Positions 56,561 to 64,000 of a stretch of DNA of 64,000 nt are shown piece by piece. The DNA comes from Spirochaetota bacterium (GTDB taxonomy: Bacteria; Spirochaetota; Spirochaetia; Treponematales; Treponemataceae). The DNA is taken from positions 186,001-250,000 of the forward strand of contig JAEXRH010000015.1 in assembly GCA_023438065.1 (NCBI GenBank). The letters run 5' to 3'. The position numbers and the translations under genes are program-made. The stretch's first letter is position 1, and the number at the start of each line of letters is the position of its first letter. Below the pieces are notes generated by a model. It did not search any database. It saw only the letters and a program-made list of their open reading frames with translations, and was not told the origin of the DNA.

Positions 56561-57475
56561 ATGGCCGAAAAAAAGAGGAAAAAGAAACCGGCGTCCCTGG
56601 GCTGCGTGTTCTGGATCGCCTTCATCCTGCTGATCATCGTACTTTTCTTCTTCAACAAAAAGAACATCGGGAACGTCCTCGAAAAGACCGGCGCGCGGGA
56701 TATCCTCGCGGGCAAGAAGCCCGTGGCGGAAAAAACCGCTGACGACCCGAAGGACGGAACGACGGCCGTCAACCCGGAGAATACCATAGCGACGAACGGG
56801 ACCGCGGACACGGACAGCGGCGCGAAGGCGGGCGACGGCAGCAAGGAAGTCGAGACGGCCAAGCCGACGACCGCGAACGACGCGCCGGCGAACGTGAAAC
56901 CTGAACCGGCGAATGACGACGGGAAGGCGGCCGGCAAGAGCCCGAAGCAGGCCCCGACCCCGGAAAAAACCAAAACGACGGAAAAAACCGCGAAGCCGGC
57001 GGCACCGACGGGCAAAACGGCCGCAAAGCCCGTGGCCGAAAAGGTCGCGCCGACCCGAAAATCGACCCTGTACTTCGTCACGATCGACCCGGACGGCCGC
57101 GTCGTCAGGAAGGAAGTCACCCGGGAGATCACGGTCTCCGATTCGCCCCTCACCGACGCCCTCAGGGCCCTCCTCAGGGGTCCGACCCCGCAGGAGGCGG
57201 CGAAAGGCTATCGGTCGCTCATCCCCGCGGGCACGAGGATACTCTCGGTTCTCGTCCGGTCGGGCGTCGCGACAGTCAACGTGAGCGAGGAATTCCAGTT
57301 CAATCAATACGGGATAGAGGGGTATATCGGGCAGCTTTCCGAGATCGTCTTCACCGCGACGGCCTTTTCCACGGTCACGTCCGTCCAGTTCCTCATCGAG
57401 GGTCAAAAGCGCGAGTATCTCGGCGCGGAAGGGGTATGGATCGGAACCCCGCTCTCGCGCGATAAATTCCAGTAA
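56561..57475 (+). CDS. Membrane-anchored GerMN-domain protein
   Basis: 304 residues. A basic N-terminus (EKKRKKKP) and one transmembrane helix (about 13-30, CVFWIAFILLIIVLFFF) give an N-in, C-out topology. A low-complexity Ala/Thr/Lys/Pro-rich stretch (about 45-165) acts as a periplasmic stalk. The C-terminal GerMN domain (about 190-290) has LTDALRALLRGPTPQEA, YRSLIPAGTRILSV and ATAFSTVTSVQFLIEG. GerM binds or remodels peptidoglycan during sporulation, but the domain is widespread in non-sporulating bacteria as a wall- or lipoprotein-associated module. No spore genes are present. It is divergent from ptsI through overlapping promoters. Confidence 0.8.
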   Translation: MAEKKRKKKPASLGCVFWIAFILLIIVLFFFNKKNIGNVLEKTGARDILAGKKPVAEKTADDPKDGTTAVNPENTIATNGTADTDSGAKAGDGSKEVETAKPTTANDAPANVKPEPANDDGKAAGKSPKQAPTPEKTKTTEKTAKPAAPTGKTAAKPVAEKVAPTRKSTLYFVTIDPDGRVVRKEVTREITVSDSPLTDALRALLRGPTPQEAAKGYRSLIPAGTRILSVLVRSGVATVNVSEEFQFNQYGIEGYIGQLSEIVFTATAFSTVTSVQFLIEGQKREYLGAEGVWIGTPLSRDKFQ

Positions 57476-57527
57476 CCGTCATGGCGCTCGGGCGTCGAGG
57501 CCCTTCGGACCCGATCGCCCGCCGCCC

Positions 57528-58349
57528 CTAGTTCCCCTCGGGGATGTCGACGCGCCTCACGGAGAGCGCCCGGCCCGTCGTCGCGGAAATCTCGACGATG
57601 AGGCCGCGGAGCGCGCTCGGGCCGCCCGCCTCCTCCAGCCGATACAAAACCTGCGAGACGTTTCGCCTGATCGAGATCGCCGGGTCCCCGCCGATCACCG
57701 AGCGGGTTGGCCCGGTCATGCCGAGATCGGTCATGTACGCGGTACCCTTCGAAAGAATCCGCTCGTCGGCGGTCTGAACGTGGGTATGGGTGCCGACGAC
57801 CGCCGCGACGCGCCCGTCGAGATAGAGGCCGAGGGCTTCCTTTTCCTGGTTCGATTCCGCGTGAAAGTCCACCAACACGATCGGCGCGCGATCCTCGCTT
57901 CCCCACGCCTCGAGGGCGGCATCGGCGGCGCGAAAGGGGCAGTCGATAGCGGTCATGTCCTCGCGGCCCTGAAGGTTGAGCACCGCGATCCTCGCGCCCG
58001 CTTTCTCGACGACGATCGATCCCCGGCCGGGAAGGGCGAACTGCCCCTCGAGCCGGGGAAAGTTCGCCGGCCGGAGCACGGAGGGAAGCTCGTCGAGCAC
58101 CGGCCAGAAGTCGCGTTTCTCGAAGGAGTGGTTGCCGCCGGTGATCACGTCGACCCCCGCGGCGAAAAGGGCCTTGGCGTCGTCCCCCGAAAGGCCGATG
58201 CCCAGGGTCGCGTTCTCGCCGTTCATCGCGCAAAAGTCGATTTCCTCGCGCGAGAGGAAGCCCGGCAGCAGGGCGGCGACGCACCGAAGCCCGGAGACGC
58301 CGAACACGTCCCCGCCAAGGAAAACGCGCAATATATCGTTATTCTTCAT
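57528..58349 (-). CDS. YmdB-family metallophosphoesterase
   Basis: 273 residues, the usual length. It starts LGGDVFGVSGL where the family has GDVVGxxGR, then MNGENATLG, TGGNHSFEKRD (metal-binding Asn-His), VLVDFHAESNQEKEALG and GTHTHVQTADE with two histidines. These are the binuclear-metal motifs of the YmdB/calcineurin-like fold; the Bacillus enzyme cleaves 2',3'-cyclic nucleotides and affects biofilm switching. Some active-site-adjacent residues are altered (DVVG to DVFG), but metal ligands appear intact. The start codon lies inside the end of the upstream phosphoesterase gene (11-base overlap). Confidence 0.87.
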   Translation of the reverse strand: MKNNDILRVFLGGDVFGVSGLRCVAALLPGFLSREEIDFCAMNGENATLGIGLSGDDAKALFAAGVDVITGGNHSFEKRDFWPVLDELPSVLRPANFPRLEGQFALPGRGSIVVEKAGARIAVLNLQGREDMTAIDCPFRAADAALEAWGSEDRAPIVLVDFHAESNQEKEALGLYLDGRVAAVVGTHTHVQTADERILSKGTAYMTDLGMTGPTRSVIGGDPAISIRRNVSQVLYRLEEAGGPSALRGLIVEISATTGRALSVRRVDIPEGN

Positions 58350-59052
58350 CGGTATAGACGGCCGTTCTCAAGCTATTGACGATCCCTTTCCGCCAGGGCA
58401 CTTCCCGATCCTCGAGGGCGTGAACCGTCCGCTCGATATCGTACGGGATGCGGATTACCTCGAAGGAAACCCGCTCGCCTTCGACCTCGAGCAGGCCGAA
58501 GGACGCGCGGTTATCCCGGTCGAGGGGCTTCCCGAGGCTTCCAGGGTTGAAGATATGGGCCTTCCCGACGGAAACGGAACGGGGGACATGGGTATGGCCG
58601 CAGAGATAGATAACCTTCCGGGAAACGTCGATCTTGTTCTCGTCGATCGTTTCCTCGTCGGAGCCGTGGCGGCCGTGGATCATGTCGACGTGATAGGCTC
58701 CCGCGTCTTCCTGATGGCGGATCTTGAGATCCTTAAGCCACTGGATATTGCCGGGCGAAAGCTGTCCCCGGGTCCAACGGCAGTGGATCACGCCGTCCGG
58801 GCTCCCGAAGTAGGGATTGTGGTCGAGCGCGTGCTCGTTGATGATGTACCGGTCGTGGTTGCCGGCGAGATAGACCCTTCCGGGAAAGGCGCGCAGGGCG
58901 TTGACCGTCTCCTCGGGAAAGGGCCCGAGATTGACGTAGTCGCCGAGAAAATACACCGGCGTCCCGGAATGTCCTCCGGTCTCGTACCAAGAGAAAAAAG
59001 ATTCCAGCGCGGGAAGATTGGCGTGAATGTCCGAAACCAGCAGAACTTTCAT
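58339..59052 (-). CDS. YfcE/MJ0936-type metallophosphoesterase
   Basis: 237 residues. The metal motifs are LLVSDIHANLPALE (Asp-His), FLGDYVNLGP (Asp), LAGNHDRY (Asn-His), DMIHGRHG (His) and CGHTHVPRS (His-x-His), in the standard order. It is a small, single-domain, cytoplasmic phosphodiesterase of the UPF0025/YfcE group with broad phosphodiester specificity in vitro. The ATG at 59052 is supported by TTGCTA-17-TATACT ending 9 nt before it; an upstream in-frame start would lie within the promoter. It is followed by the overlapping YmdB-like gene, so two metallophosphoesterases are made from one transcript. Confidence 0.87.
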   Translation of the reverse strand: MKVLLVSDIHANLPALESFFSWYETGGHSGTPVYFLGDYVNLGPFPEETVNALRAFPGRVYLAGNHDRYIINEHALDHNPYFGSPDGVIHCRWTRGQLSPGNIQWLKDLKIRHQEDAGAYHVDMIHGRHGSDEETIDENKIDVSRKVIYLCGHTHVPRSVSVGKAHIFNPGSLGKPLDRDNRASFGLLEVEGERVSFEVIRIPYDIERTVHALEDREVPWRKGIVNSLRTAVYTDEE

Positions 59053-59061
59053 TAAGGTTCC

Positions 59062-59090
59062 AGTATATCCCAATTCACGGCGGTTAGCAA
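59062..59090 (-). promoter_or_regulatory. Leaderless promoter of the two phosphoesterases
   Basis: Minus strand TTGCTA (59090-59085), 17-bp spacer, TATACT (59067-59062), 9 nt to the ATG at 59052. Confidence 0.65.
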
Positions 59091-59116
59091 TTCGTAAACC
59101 GCGCGAAAAACTCCCC

Positions 59117-59146
59117 TTGCCGTCGCCGGGGCGCGAAGGCTATAGT
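59117..59146 (+). promoter_or_regulatory. Promoter of the btuF-type operon
   Basis: TTGCCG (59117-59122), 18-bp spacer, TATAGT (59141-59146), 9 nt to the ATG at 59156. An aggaag is present in that gap, but transcription would begin within it, so it is probably not a leader. Confidence 0.6.
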
Positions 59147-59155
59147 AGGAAGAGC

Positions 59156-60124
59156 ATGAAAACGACTGCGGGCGTCCGCGCGGCGCCACATTCCGCGAGC
59201 GAAACGACGCGATCTCCCTTATTCCGTCTTCTTGCGACGAGTCACGTCGCCGTTCTCTTCCTCGCGACGCTCGCGTCATGCGGTCTTTCCCGCATGCCGT
59301 CGCCCGTTGCCGACCCTGCCGCGCGAAAGGGCGATTCGTCTCCCAGGGTCATATCCCTCGCGCCGGCGTCGACCTCCATCCTCATCGACATCGGCGCCGC
59401 CGACCTTCTCGTCGCCACGGATACCTGGTCGACGAGGCTCCCCGACGCGCCGAAGGGGCTTCCCTCCTTCGACATGATGCAACCCGACGTGGAGCGGATA
59501 GCCGCGCTCAAGCCGGATATCCTTCTCGTTTCCGAGATGACCGAGGCGGGCAGCGGCGTCAATCCCTTCAAGCGGCTTGAGGGGCCGCGCACGCGCGTCG
59601 TCGTGCTGAAAACGAGCGCGGACCTCGCCGGGATCGCGAAGGACGTCGAAACCGTCGCCGCGCTCGTCGGACGAGAGAAAGAGGGCAAGAAGGCCGTCGA
59701 AAGGATGGCCGAGGCTGTCGAGAAGATCAGTGCAGTCGCCAGGACGATCCCGGAAGACCGGAGAAGAACGGTCGTGTTCGAGATCGAGAGCGCGCCCTGG
59801 ATCTACAGCTTCGGGAAGGGTGTCTACCTCGACGATCTCCTTTCGCGCGCGGGAGCGGTCAACGCGTTCGCCCGCGAGAGCGGATGGATCGCGGTGAGCG
59901 CCGAGGCGGTCGCCAAGGCGAATCCCGACGTCATCCTCACGAATGTCGCCGGGGACGATCCCGTCGCCGAGATCCGCGGAAGGCCCGGCTGGAGCGCCCT
60001 CAAGGCGGTCCGGGATGGGCGCGTATACCGAATAGACAACACGGCGAGCTCGCAGCCCGCGCCATCGTGCGTAAAGGCGCTCGCCGAGATAGCGGAGGCA
60101 GTGTATCCCGAATACTTCAAGTAA
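59156..60124 (+). CDS. Periplasmic binding lipoprotein of a cobalamin/iron-chelate ABC importer
   Basis: 322 residues. A signal peptide with VAVLFLATLASC and lipobox LASC predicts a lipoprotein. The mature part is a class III binding protein (two lobes and a rigid helix): VISLAPASTSILIDIGAADL, MMQPDVERIAALKPDILLVS, WIYSFGKGVYLDDLLSRAG and NAFARESGWIAVSAEAVAKA, resembling BtuF and FhuD-type proteins. It captures its ligand and hands it to the FecCD-type permease encoded next. A promoter ends 9 nt before the ATG. The ligand could be cobalamin or a ferric siderophore; no TonB receptor or cob genes are in the window to decide. Confidence 0.85.
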   Translation: MKTTAGVRAAPHSASETTRSPLFRLLATSHVAVLFLATLASCGLSRMPSPVADPAARKGDSSPRVISLAPASTSILIDIGAADLLVATDTWSTRLPDAPKGLPSFDMMQPDVERIAALKPDILLVSEMTEAGSGVNPFKRLEGPRTRVVVLKTSADLAGIAKDVETVAALVGREKEGKKAVERMAEAVEKISAVARTIPEDRRRTVVFEIESAPWIYSFGKGVYLDDLLSRAGAVNAFARESGWIAVSAEAVAKANPDVILTNVAGDDPVAEIRGRPGWSALKAVRDGRVYRIDNTASSQPAPSCVKALAEIAEAVYPEYFK

Positions 60125-60224
60125 AAGGCCGCGACGCGCGTCGATCCGGCCGGCAACGCGATCGCTCCCGCTCCCGCTCGGCCCGGCCCTCGCGTTCGCG
60201 ACCGCCGCGAGCCTTGCCGCGATC

Positions 60225-61196
60225 ATGGCCGGCACGGGCCTCGGCACCGTCGCCGTCTCGCCCTTCGACTGCGCGCGGATCGTCGCGACGCGAGCCGTCG
60301 GTCTCCCCGCGCCCTCGGATATCGACCCGATCGCGGCGAGCGTCGTCTGGGACCTTCGCCTGCCCCGCGTCCTTTTCGCCTGGCTTGTCGGCGCGGCCCT
60401 TTCGGTCTCCGGCGCGATCATGCAGTCGGTCCTCAAGAACCCGCTCGCCTCGTCCTTCACCCTCGGCGTGTCGTCGGGCGCCTCGCTCGGGGCGGGCGCG
60501 ATCATCCTCTTCGGGGCCTCGCTCCCCCTCGCGTCGATCATCCCCCTCCCCCTCGCGGGTTTCGCCGCGAGCGCCCTTTCGATCCTTGTCGTCATCGCCT
60601 TCGCGCGCGCGGTCGATCCCGGACTCTCGAACAACACGGTCATCCTCGCGGGGATGGTTTTCTCGCTCTTCGCGAGCGCGATCCTCACCGTGCTGTCGGC
60701 GGTCGCGAAGGCCGAGCTCGCGCGACTCGTCTTCTGGCAGATGGGGAGCTTCGCGCTTCACGGCTGGACGCCCGTCGCGATCCTCGCGCCCGCCCTTCTC
60801 CTTTCGGTAATCCTCCTCCTTTTCATGCGGCGCGAGCTCGACATCCTGACCTTCGGCGAGGACGAGGCGGCCGCCATCGGCGTGCGCGTCGCGGGAACGA
60901 AGCGGGCGCTCATCCTCGTCGGCTCCGCGCTCACCGGCTGCGCGGTCGCCTTCGCGGGAGTAATCGGTTTCGTCGACCTCGCGGTTCCCCACGCCGTGCG
61001 GAGGGTCGCCGGCCCCTCGCATCGGGCCGTCGTACCCCTTTCCGCGCTCTCGGGCGGGGCCGTGATGGTGCTCGCCGACCTCGTCGCGCGGACGGCGATA
61101 CCGCCTCTCGACCTTCCCGTCGGGGCGATCACCGCCTTGCTCGGCGCGCCCTTCTTCGCCTTCGTCTACGCCCGATCGCGCGGGGTCTCCCGATGA
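60225..61196 (+). CDS. FecCD/BtuC-type ABC importer permease (start uncertain)
   Basis: 323 residues from the first ATG. The permease core is clear: WDLRLPRVLFAWLVGAALSVSGA, MQSVLKNPLASSFTLGVSSGAS, IGVRVAGTK, and FVDLAVPHAVRRVAGPSHRAVVPLSAL, the C-terminal coupling region. The problem is the N-terminus: an open reading frame continues upstream and encodes LPLPLGPALAFATAASLAAIM, which looks like the missing first transmembrane helix. No ATG, GTG or TTG lies in that frame back to a stop at 60090, so either an unusual start is used, the first helix is lost, or there is a frame error between btuF and this gene. Confidence 0.82.
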   Translation: MAGTGLGTVAVSPFDCARIVATRAVGLPAPSDIDPIAASVVWDLRLPRVLFAWLVGAALSVSGAIMQSVLKNPLASSFTLGVSSGASLGAGAIILFGASLPLASIIPLPLAGFAASALSILVVIAFARAVDPGLSNNTVILAGMVFSLFASAILTVLSAVAKAELARLVFWQMGSFALHGWTPVAILAPALLLSVILLLFMRRELDILTFGEDEAAAIGVRVAGTKRALILVGSALTGCAVAFAGVIGFVDLAVPHAVRRVAGPSHRAVVPLSALSGGAVMVLADLVARTAIPPLDLPVGAITALLGAPFFAFVYARSRGVSR

Positions 61197-62005
61197 CGGG
61201 CGGGACGACGCTTCTCCGCGCGAACGGAATCTCGGCGGGATACGGGGGAAGGGACGCGATCGCCGACGTTTCCTTCGAGCTTCGCGCGGGCGAGCGACTC
61301 TCGGTGATCGGGCCGAACGGCTCGGGGAAGACGACGTTGCTTCGCGTCCTCGCGGGAACCGTGCCCTATCGCGGCTCGCTCGCCGTCCTCGAACCGGGTG
61401 CCGGCGGAACGACCGAAACGGAACGCTCGCGCCTCGTCGGGAAGGCCTCGGCCCGGGAGTTCGCCTTTCTCGCCCAGATATCGGAAGTCTACTTTCCCTT
61501 CACCGTCGAGGAAACGGTCATGCTCGGCCGGTACGCCCGCCAGAAGCGAACCCTCGCGTCGAGCCCGTCCGAGGCGGACCGGGCCGCGGTCGAGCGGGCA
61601 CTCGACACCTGCGGACTCGGGGACCTGCGGGCCGCGCCGCTTTCCCGCCTCTCCGGGGGCCAGCTTCAGCGCGCCTTCCTCGCGCGCGCGTTCGCCCAAG
61701 ACCCGGCGATCCTCCTTCTCGACGAACCCTCGAACCACCTCGATCTTCGCTATCAGCTTTCCGTTCTCGATTCGGCCCGGGATTGGGCCGCGCGACCGGG
61801 CGTGGACGGCCGTCCCCGCGCCGCGATCGGCGTCCTCCACGACCTCTCGCTCGCGCTCCGTTTCGCGGACACGGTCATCCTCCTCGACGGTGGAAGGATC
61901 ACGGACTCCGGGGACCCGCGAAGCGTCCTTTCGGGGGATGCGTGCAACCGCGCCTACGGAATGAACGTCGCGAAGACGATGCGCGATCTTCTCGAAACCT
62001 GGTAA
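61193..62005 (+). CDS. ABC importer ATPase (BtuD/FepC type)
   Basis: 270 residues. Walker A GPNGSGKTTLLRVLAG, Q-loop FAFLAQISE, signature LSGGQLQRAFLARA, Walker B AILLLDEPSNHLD and switch His in IGVLHDLSLALRF are all standard. The Q-loop and the YFPFTVEETVMLGR region match vitamin B12 and siderophore importers. Its ATG overlaps the permease stop (ATGA). With the lipoprotein and permease it forms a BtuFCD-type type II importer. An insertion near ARPGVDGRPRA separates the D-loop and H-loop slightly. Confidence 0.92.
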   Translation: MTGGTTLLRANGISAGYGGRDAIADVSFELRAGERLSVIGPNGSGKTTLLRVLAGTVPYRGSLAVLEPGAGGTTETERSRLVGKASAREFAFLAQISEVYFPFTVEETVMLGRYARQKRTLASSPSEADRAAVERALDTCGLGDLRAAPLSRLSGGQLQRAFLARAFAQDPAILLLDEPSNHLDLRYQLSVLDSARDWAARPGVDGRPRAAIGVLHDLSLALRFADTVILLDGGRITDSGDPRSVLSGDACNRAYGMNVAKTMRDLLETW

Positions 62006-62011
62006 GTCTGC

Positions 62012-62017
62012 TATCAT
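62012..62017 (+). promoter_or_regulatory. Leaderless -10 box of the gamma-carbonic-anhydrase-like gene
   Basis: TATCAT ends 9 nt before the ATG at 62027. The -35 (ttctcg, 61989-61994) is poor and lies inside the upstream gene, so read-through from the importer operon may matter more. Confidence 0.35.
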
Positions 62018-62026
62018 GGACGCCAT

Positions 62027-62554
62027 ATGGTACACCGAATAAAACACGAGATACCCGACATTCACCCGTCGGCGTTCGTCGCGCACAGCGCCGAGGTCGC
62101 GGGAAAGGTCTCGCTCGCCGAAGGCGCCTCAGTCTGGTTTTCCGCGTCGGTACGCGGCGATATCGCCCCGATCATCGTCGGCAAGTACACCAACGTCCAG
62201 GACGGCGCGATACTCCACTGCGACGTCGGCCACCCCACCGTCCTCGGCGACGGGGTTACCGTCGGCCACGGCGCGATCGTCCATTCGGCCATCGTCGGCG
62301 ACAACACGATCATCGGGATGGGCTCGATCATCCTCGGGGGCGCCGAGATCGGCGCCGACAGCATCGTGGGCGCTGCCGCGCTCGTCACCGGCGGAAAGAA
62401 ATTCCCGCCGCGTTCGCTCATCATAGGATCCCCCGCGAAACGGGTACGCGCGCTCACCGACGAGGAAGTCGCCGCGAACCGCGAGAACGCGGCGCACTAC
62501 GCCGAGCTCGCCAAGAGCGCCGGCCACGACTACCAGGACGCCGAAACCCTGTGA
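62027..62554 (+). CDS. Gamma-carbonic-anhydrase-like left-handed beta-helix protein
   Basis: 175 residues made of hexapeptide repeats (for example ADSIVGAAALVTGG, NTIIGMGSIILGG). The zinc site of gamma carbonic anhydrases is recognisable: AILHCDVGHP, VTVGHGAIVHSAI supply the three histidines, and the GDIAPIIVGKYTNVQDGA region is typical. Family members range from true carbonic anhydrases to PaaY/YrdA-like proteins without proven activity; the catalytic glutamates of Cam are not obviously present. It precedes, with a 4-base overlap, a DRTGG-like gene. Confidence 0.85.
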   Translation: MVHRIKHEIPDIHPSAFVAHSAEVAGKVSLAEGASVWFSASVRGDIAPIIVGKYTNVQDGAILHCDVGHPTVLGDGVTVGHGAIVHSAIVGDNTIIGMGSIILGGAEIGADSIVGAAALVTGGKKFPPRSLIIGSPAKRVRALTDEEVAANRENAAHYAELAKSAGHDYQDAETL

Positions 62555-62895
62555 CCGTCACCCGCATCGTCGAGAACCTGCCGGCCCACGTCGTATACGG
62601 CGCGCCGGGCTGGCAGGAGCTCAACCTCAAGACCGTCATCGCGAGCGACCTCATGAGCGACGTGCTCGTGACCGTCAACGATACCGCCCTCATCGTCACG
62701 AGCCTACCGACCGAGCAGACGATCAGGAGCGCGGACGTCATCGGGGCGGCCGCCGTCCTCCTCGTGAACGACAAGCTCCCGACCAAGGCCATGAAGGCGC
62801 TCGCCGAAACCTGCGGCATCACCGTGCTCGCCACGCCGATGCCGATGTACGAAGCCTGCGTTACCCTTGGCTTCCTCCAGCAGCGCGATGCATAG
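62551..62895 (+). CDS. Small DRTGG-like domain protein
   Basis: 114 residues starting at a GTG that overlaps the stop of the previous gene (GTGA). It resembles the DRTGG domain found in CBS-domain, Pta and HPr-kinase-type proteins: TVIASDLMSDVLV, IVTSLPTEQTIRSADVI, AAVLLVNDKLPTKAMKALAE and ITVLATPMPMYEACVTLG. Such small proteins are thought to bind nucleotides or act as partners of redox enzymes; no function is proven. The downstream methyltransferase start lies 8 bases inside its end, so the three genes form a tightly overlapping chain. Confidence 0.68.
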   Translation: MTVTRIVENLPAHVVYGAPGWQELNLKTVIASDLMSDVLVTVNDTALIVTSLPTEQTIRSADVIGAAAVLLVNDKLPTKAMKALAETCGITVLATPMPMYEACVTLGFLQQRDA

Positions 62896-64000
62896 GCGCG
62901 CGGAAACACCGGAGGCGCTCGCCCGCGAGATCGCGGCCTCCGCTCCCGACTCGGGCACGCTCTCCTCTCCGACGGCACTCGCGCGCGCGGAGGGCCTCTC
63001 GCGCGCGAAGCTGCGCAGAATCGCCGTCGCGGGGGAAACCCGGTATCAGCTCGAAACCGTCAGGGGCACCAAGGCCTTTCACGAAAACCTCGACGCCGAG
63101 GCCCTCGCGGGCGCGCTCGAGGCGCTCGTCGGCGCGCGCTTCGCTCGCGCGGAATTTTCCTCGAAAGCGGGAACCATCGCCGTTCTTACAAACCGGCGCG
63201 GGGAGCTCTCGGCGATCAGAAAGCCTGCTCGCGCCCCCGTTCCGGGTCAGTCCTCCTGCCGCGAGGACCCCGTACCGTCAAACGGACGAAACGCGCCGAC
63301 CCCGGATGAATCTCTCGGGACCTCGTCGCATAACCGCGCGAAACGATACATCCTTCCCGAAGGGACGCCCGTGCCCTTTCTCGTCGACCTCGGCGTCATG
63401 ACCGGCGACGGGAAGGTCGTCAGGGCGATGTACGACAAATTCCGCCAGGTCAACCGTTTCCTCGAGTTCATCGAGGACGTGGCCGACGACCTCGTCGCGG
63501 CGGCGGGGAAGGACGCCGGGGGAAAGCCCGCGCGCGAACTCACCGTCGTCGACTTCGGCTGCGGCAAGTCTTACCTCACCTTCGCGATCTATCATTACCT
63601 TTCCGCCGTGCGGGGGTTTCCCGTCAGGATCGTCGGCCTCGATCTCAAGGAAGACGTTATCGAGCGCTGTTCCGCGCTCGCGGTCAAGTACGGGTACCGG
63701 GGCCTCGACTTCGCCGTCGGCGACATCGCGGGCTACCGGGGCCTCGAGCGGGCGGACATGGTCGTGACCCTTCACGCCTGCGACACCGCGACCGACGCGG
63801 CCCTCGCGCAGGCGGTCCGTTGGGACGCGTCAGTGATCCTCTCGGTCCCCTGCTGCCAGCACGAGCTCAACGCCGCGCTTTCCGGCGCCGCGATCGAGAG
63901 CCCCGCGAAAGACGCGCTTAAATCCGCCTTCCGGTACGGCGTCGTCCGGGAACGCATCGCCGCGCTCCTTACCGACGCGATGCGCGCGGAGCTTCTTTCC
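62888..64000 (+). CDS. METTL25-like SAM-dependent methyltransferase, 5' part
   Basis: The frame is open for 371 codons to the end of the window, so the C-terminus is missing. Residues 1-150 are variable and of uncertain structure. From about residue 165 the sequence matches a methyltransferase family: VRAMYDKFRQVNRFLEFIEDV, VVDFGCGKSYLTFAIYHYLS (SAM motif I), IVGLDLKEDVIERC, ADMVVTLHACDTATD and ILSVPCCQHELN. The Cys-Cys-Gln-His signature and the LHACDTATD motif occur in a METTL25/RRNAD1-like group found in many bacteria; the substrate is not known. The start ATG overlaps the previous stop region, which argues for translational coupling. Confidence 0.82.
   Translation, partial: MHRRAETPEALAREIAASAPDSGTLSSPTALARAEGLSRAKLRRIAVAGETRYQLETVRGTKAFHENLDAEALAGALEALVGARFARAEFSSKAGTIAVLTNRRGELSAIRKPARAPVPGQSSCREDPVPSNGRNAPTPDESLGTSSHNRAKRYILPEGTPVPFLVDLGVMTGDGKVVRAMYDKFRQVNRFLEFIEDVADDLVAAAGKDAGGKPARELTVVDFGCGKSYLTFAIYHYLSAVRGFPVRIVGLDLKEDVIERCSALAVKYGYRGLDFAVGDIAGYRGLERADMVVTLHACDTATDAALAQAVRWDASVILSVPCCQHELNAALSGAAIESPAKDALKSAFRYGVVRERIAALLTDAMRAELLS

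Noticed and set aside
59147..59155. Cobalamin riboswitch upstream of the btuF-type gene
   Set aside because: The leader is at most 9 nt, far too short for a B12 aptamer; no conserved box seen.
62012..62027. Strong independent promoter for the gammaCA-like gene
   Set aside because: The -10 is fair but the -35 is poor and lies in the upstream coding region; read-through from the importer operon is equally likely, so confidence was kept low.

Overview
This is a GC-rich (about two thirds G+C by eye) bacterial chromosome segment, densely coded on both strands, with no rRNA, tRNA, CRISPR array, prophage or transposase gene that I can see. The gene set suggests a spirochaete of the Treponema/Spirochaeta type: a DUF4015 exported protein, a RACE-type ferredoxin/ASKHA protein, a DnaK-like/LysM membrane protein, three lipoproteins with lipoboxes, CheD, a Rsm22-like methyltransferase and an enzyme I of the PTS. 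The lineage is an inference from gene content, not a marker-gene result.

Layout. 1-7.3 kb: end of prs, an FGGY sugar kinase and HAD phosphatase, then (minus) a RACE-like protein and a PrsW-like membrane protease, then (plus) aroK overlapping a REC-PAS-GGDEF-EAL protein. 7.4-16.9 kb: phosphofructokinase, DUF4015 protein, PAP2 phosphatase, galU, a membrane GGDEF-EAL sensor, mnmE. 16.9-22.7 kb: a degenerate Rossmann protein, a hybrid histidine kinase, a DAACS symporter, a 600-bp repeat-filled spacer and cheD. 22.8-34.3 kb: a minus-strand envelope operon (LysM protein, lytic transglycosylase, uppP, ftsK), a TPR protein, and tex-rsmG. 34.5-41.2 kb: three tandem paralogous lipoproteins, the largest with Pmp-like beta-helix repeats. 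41.4-50 kb: metA, a duplicated CmpB-type membrane protein, pstS-pstC-pstA (no pstB) divergent from phoB-phoR. 50-57.5 kb: rluA-type synthase, then a minus operon ptsI/P-der-merR-rsm22-ACT; a GerMN protein. 57.5-64 kb: two metallophosphoesterases, a BtuFCD-type importer, gamma-carbonic-anhydrase-like protein, DRTGG-like protein and the start of a METTL25-like methyltransferase that runs off the window.

How it works together: much is envelope biology (lipid-linked cell-wall carrier recycling, murein cleavage, division/DNA translocation, surface lipoproteins), phosphate sensing and uptake (Pst/PhoBR), cyclic-di-GMP signalling, and RNA modification or translation quality (mnmE, rsmG, rluA, der, tex, rsm22).

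The strongest non-gene signal is promoter architecture. At least fourteen transcription units have a good -35/-10 pair whose -10 box ends only 6-9 nt before the start codon, which predicts leaderless mRNAs. Genes inside operons and a few special units (lipoproteins, metA, LysM operon, pfk) instead have Shine-Dalgarno leaders. Other notable items are a PstA carrying a large extracytoplasmic binding-protein-like insert, a poly-G(8) tract upstream of the big lipoprotein, a Pho-box-like repeat, and a repeat-filled spacer upstream of cheD.
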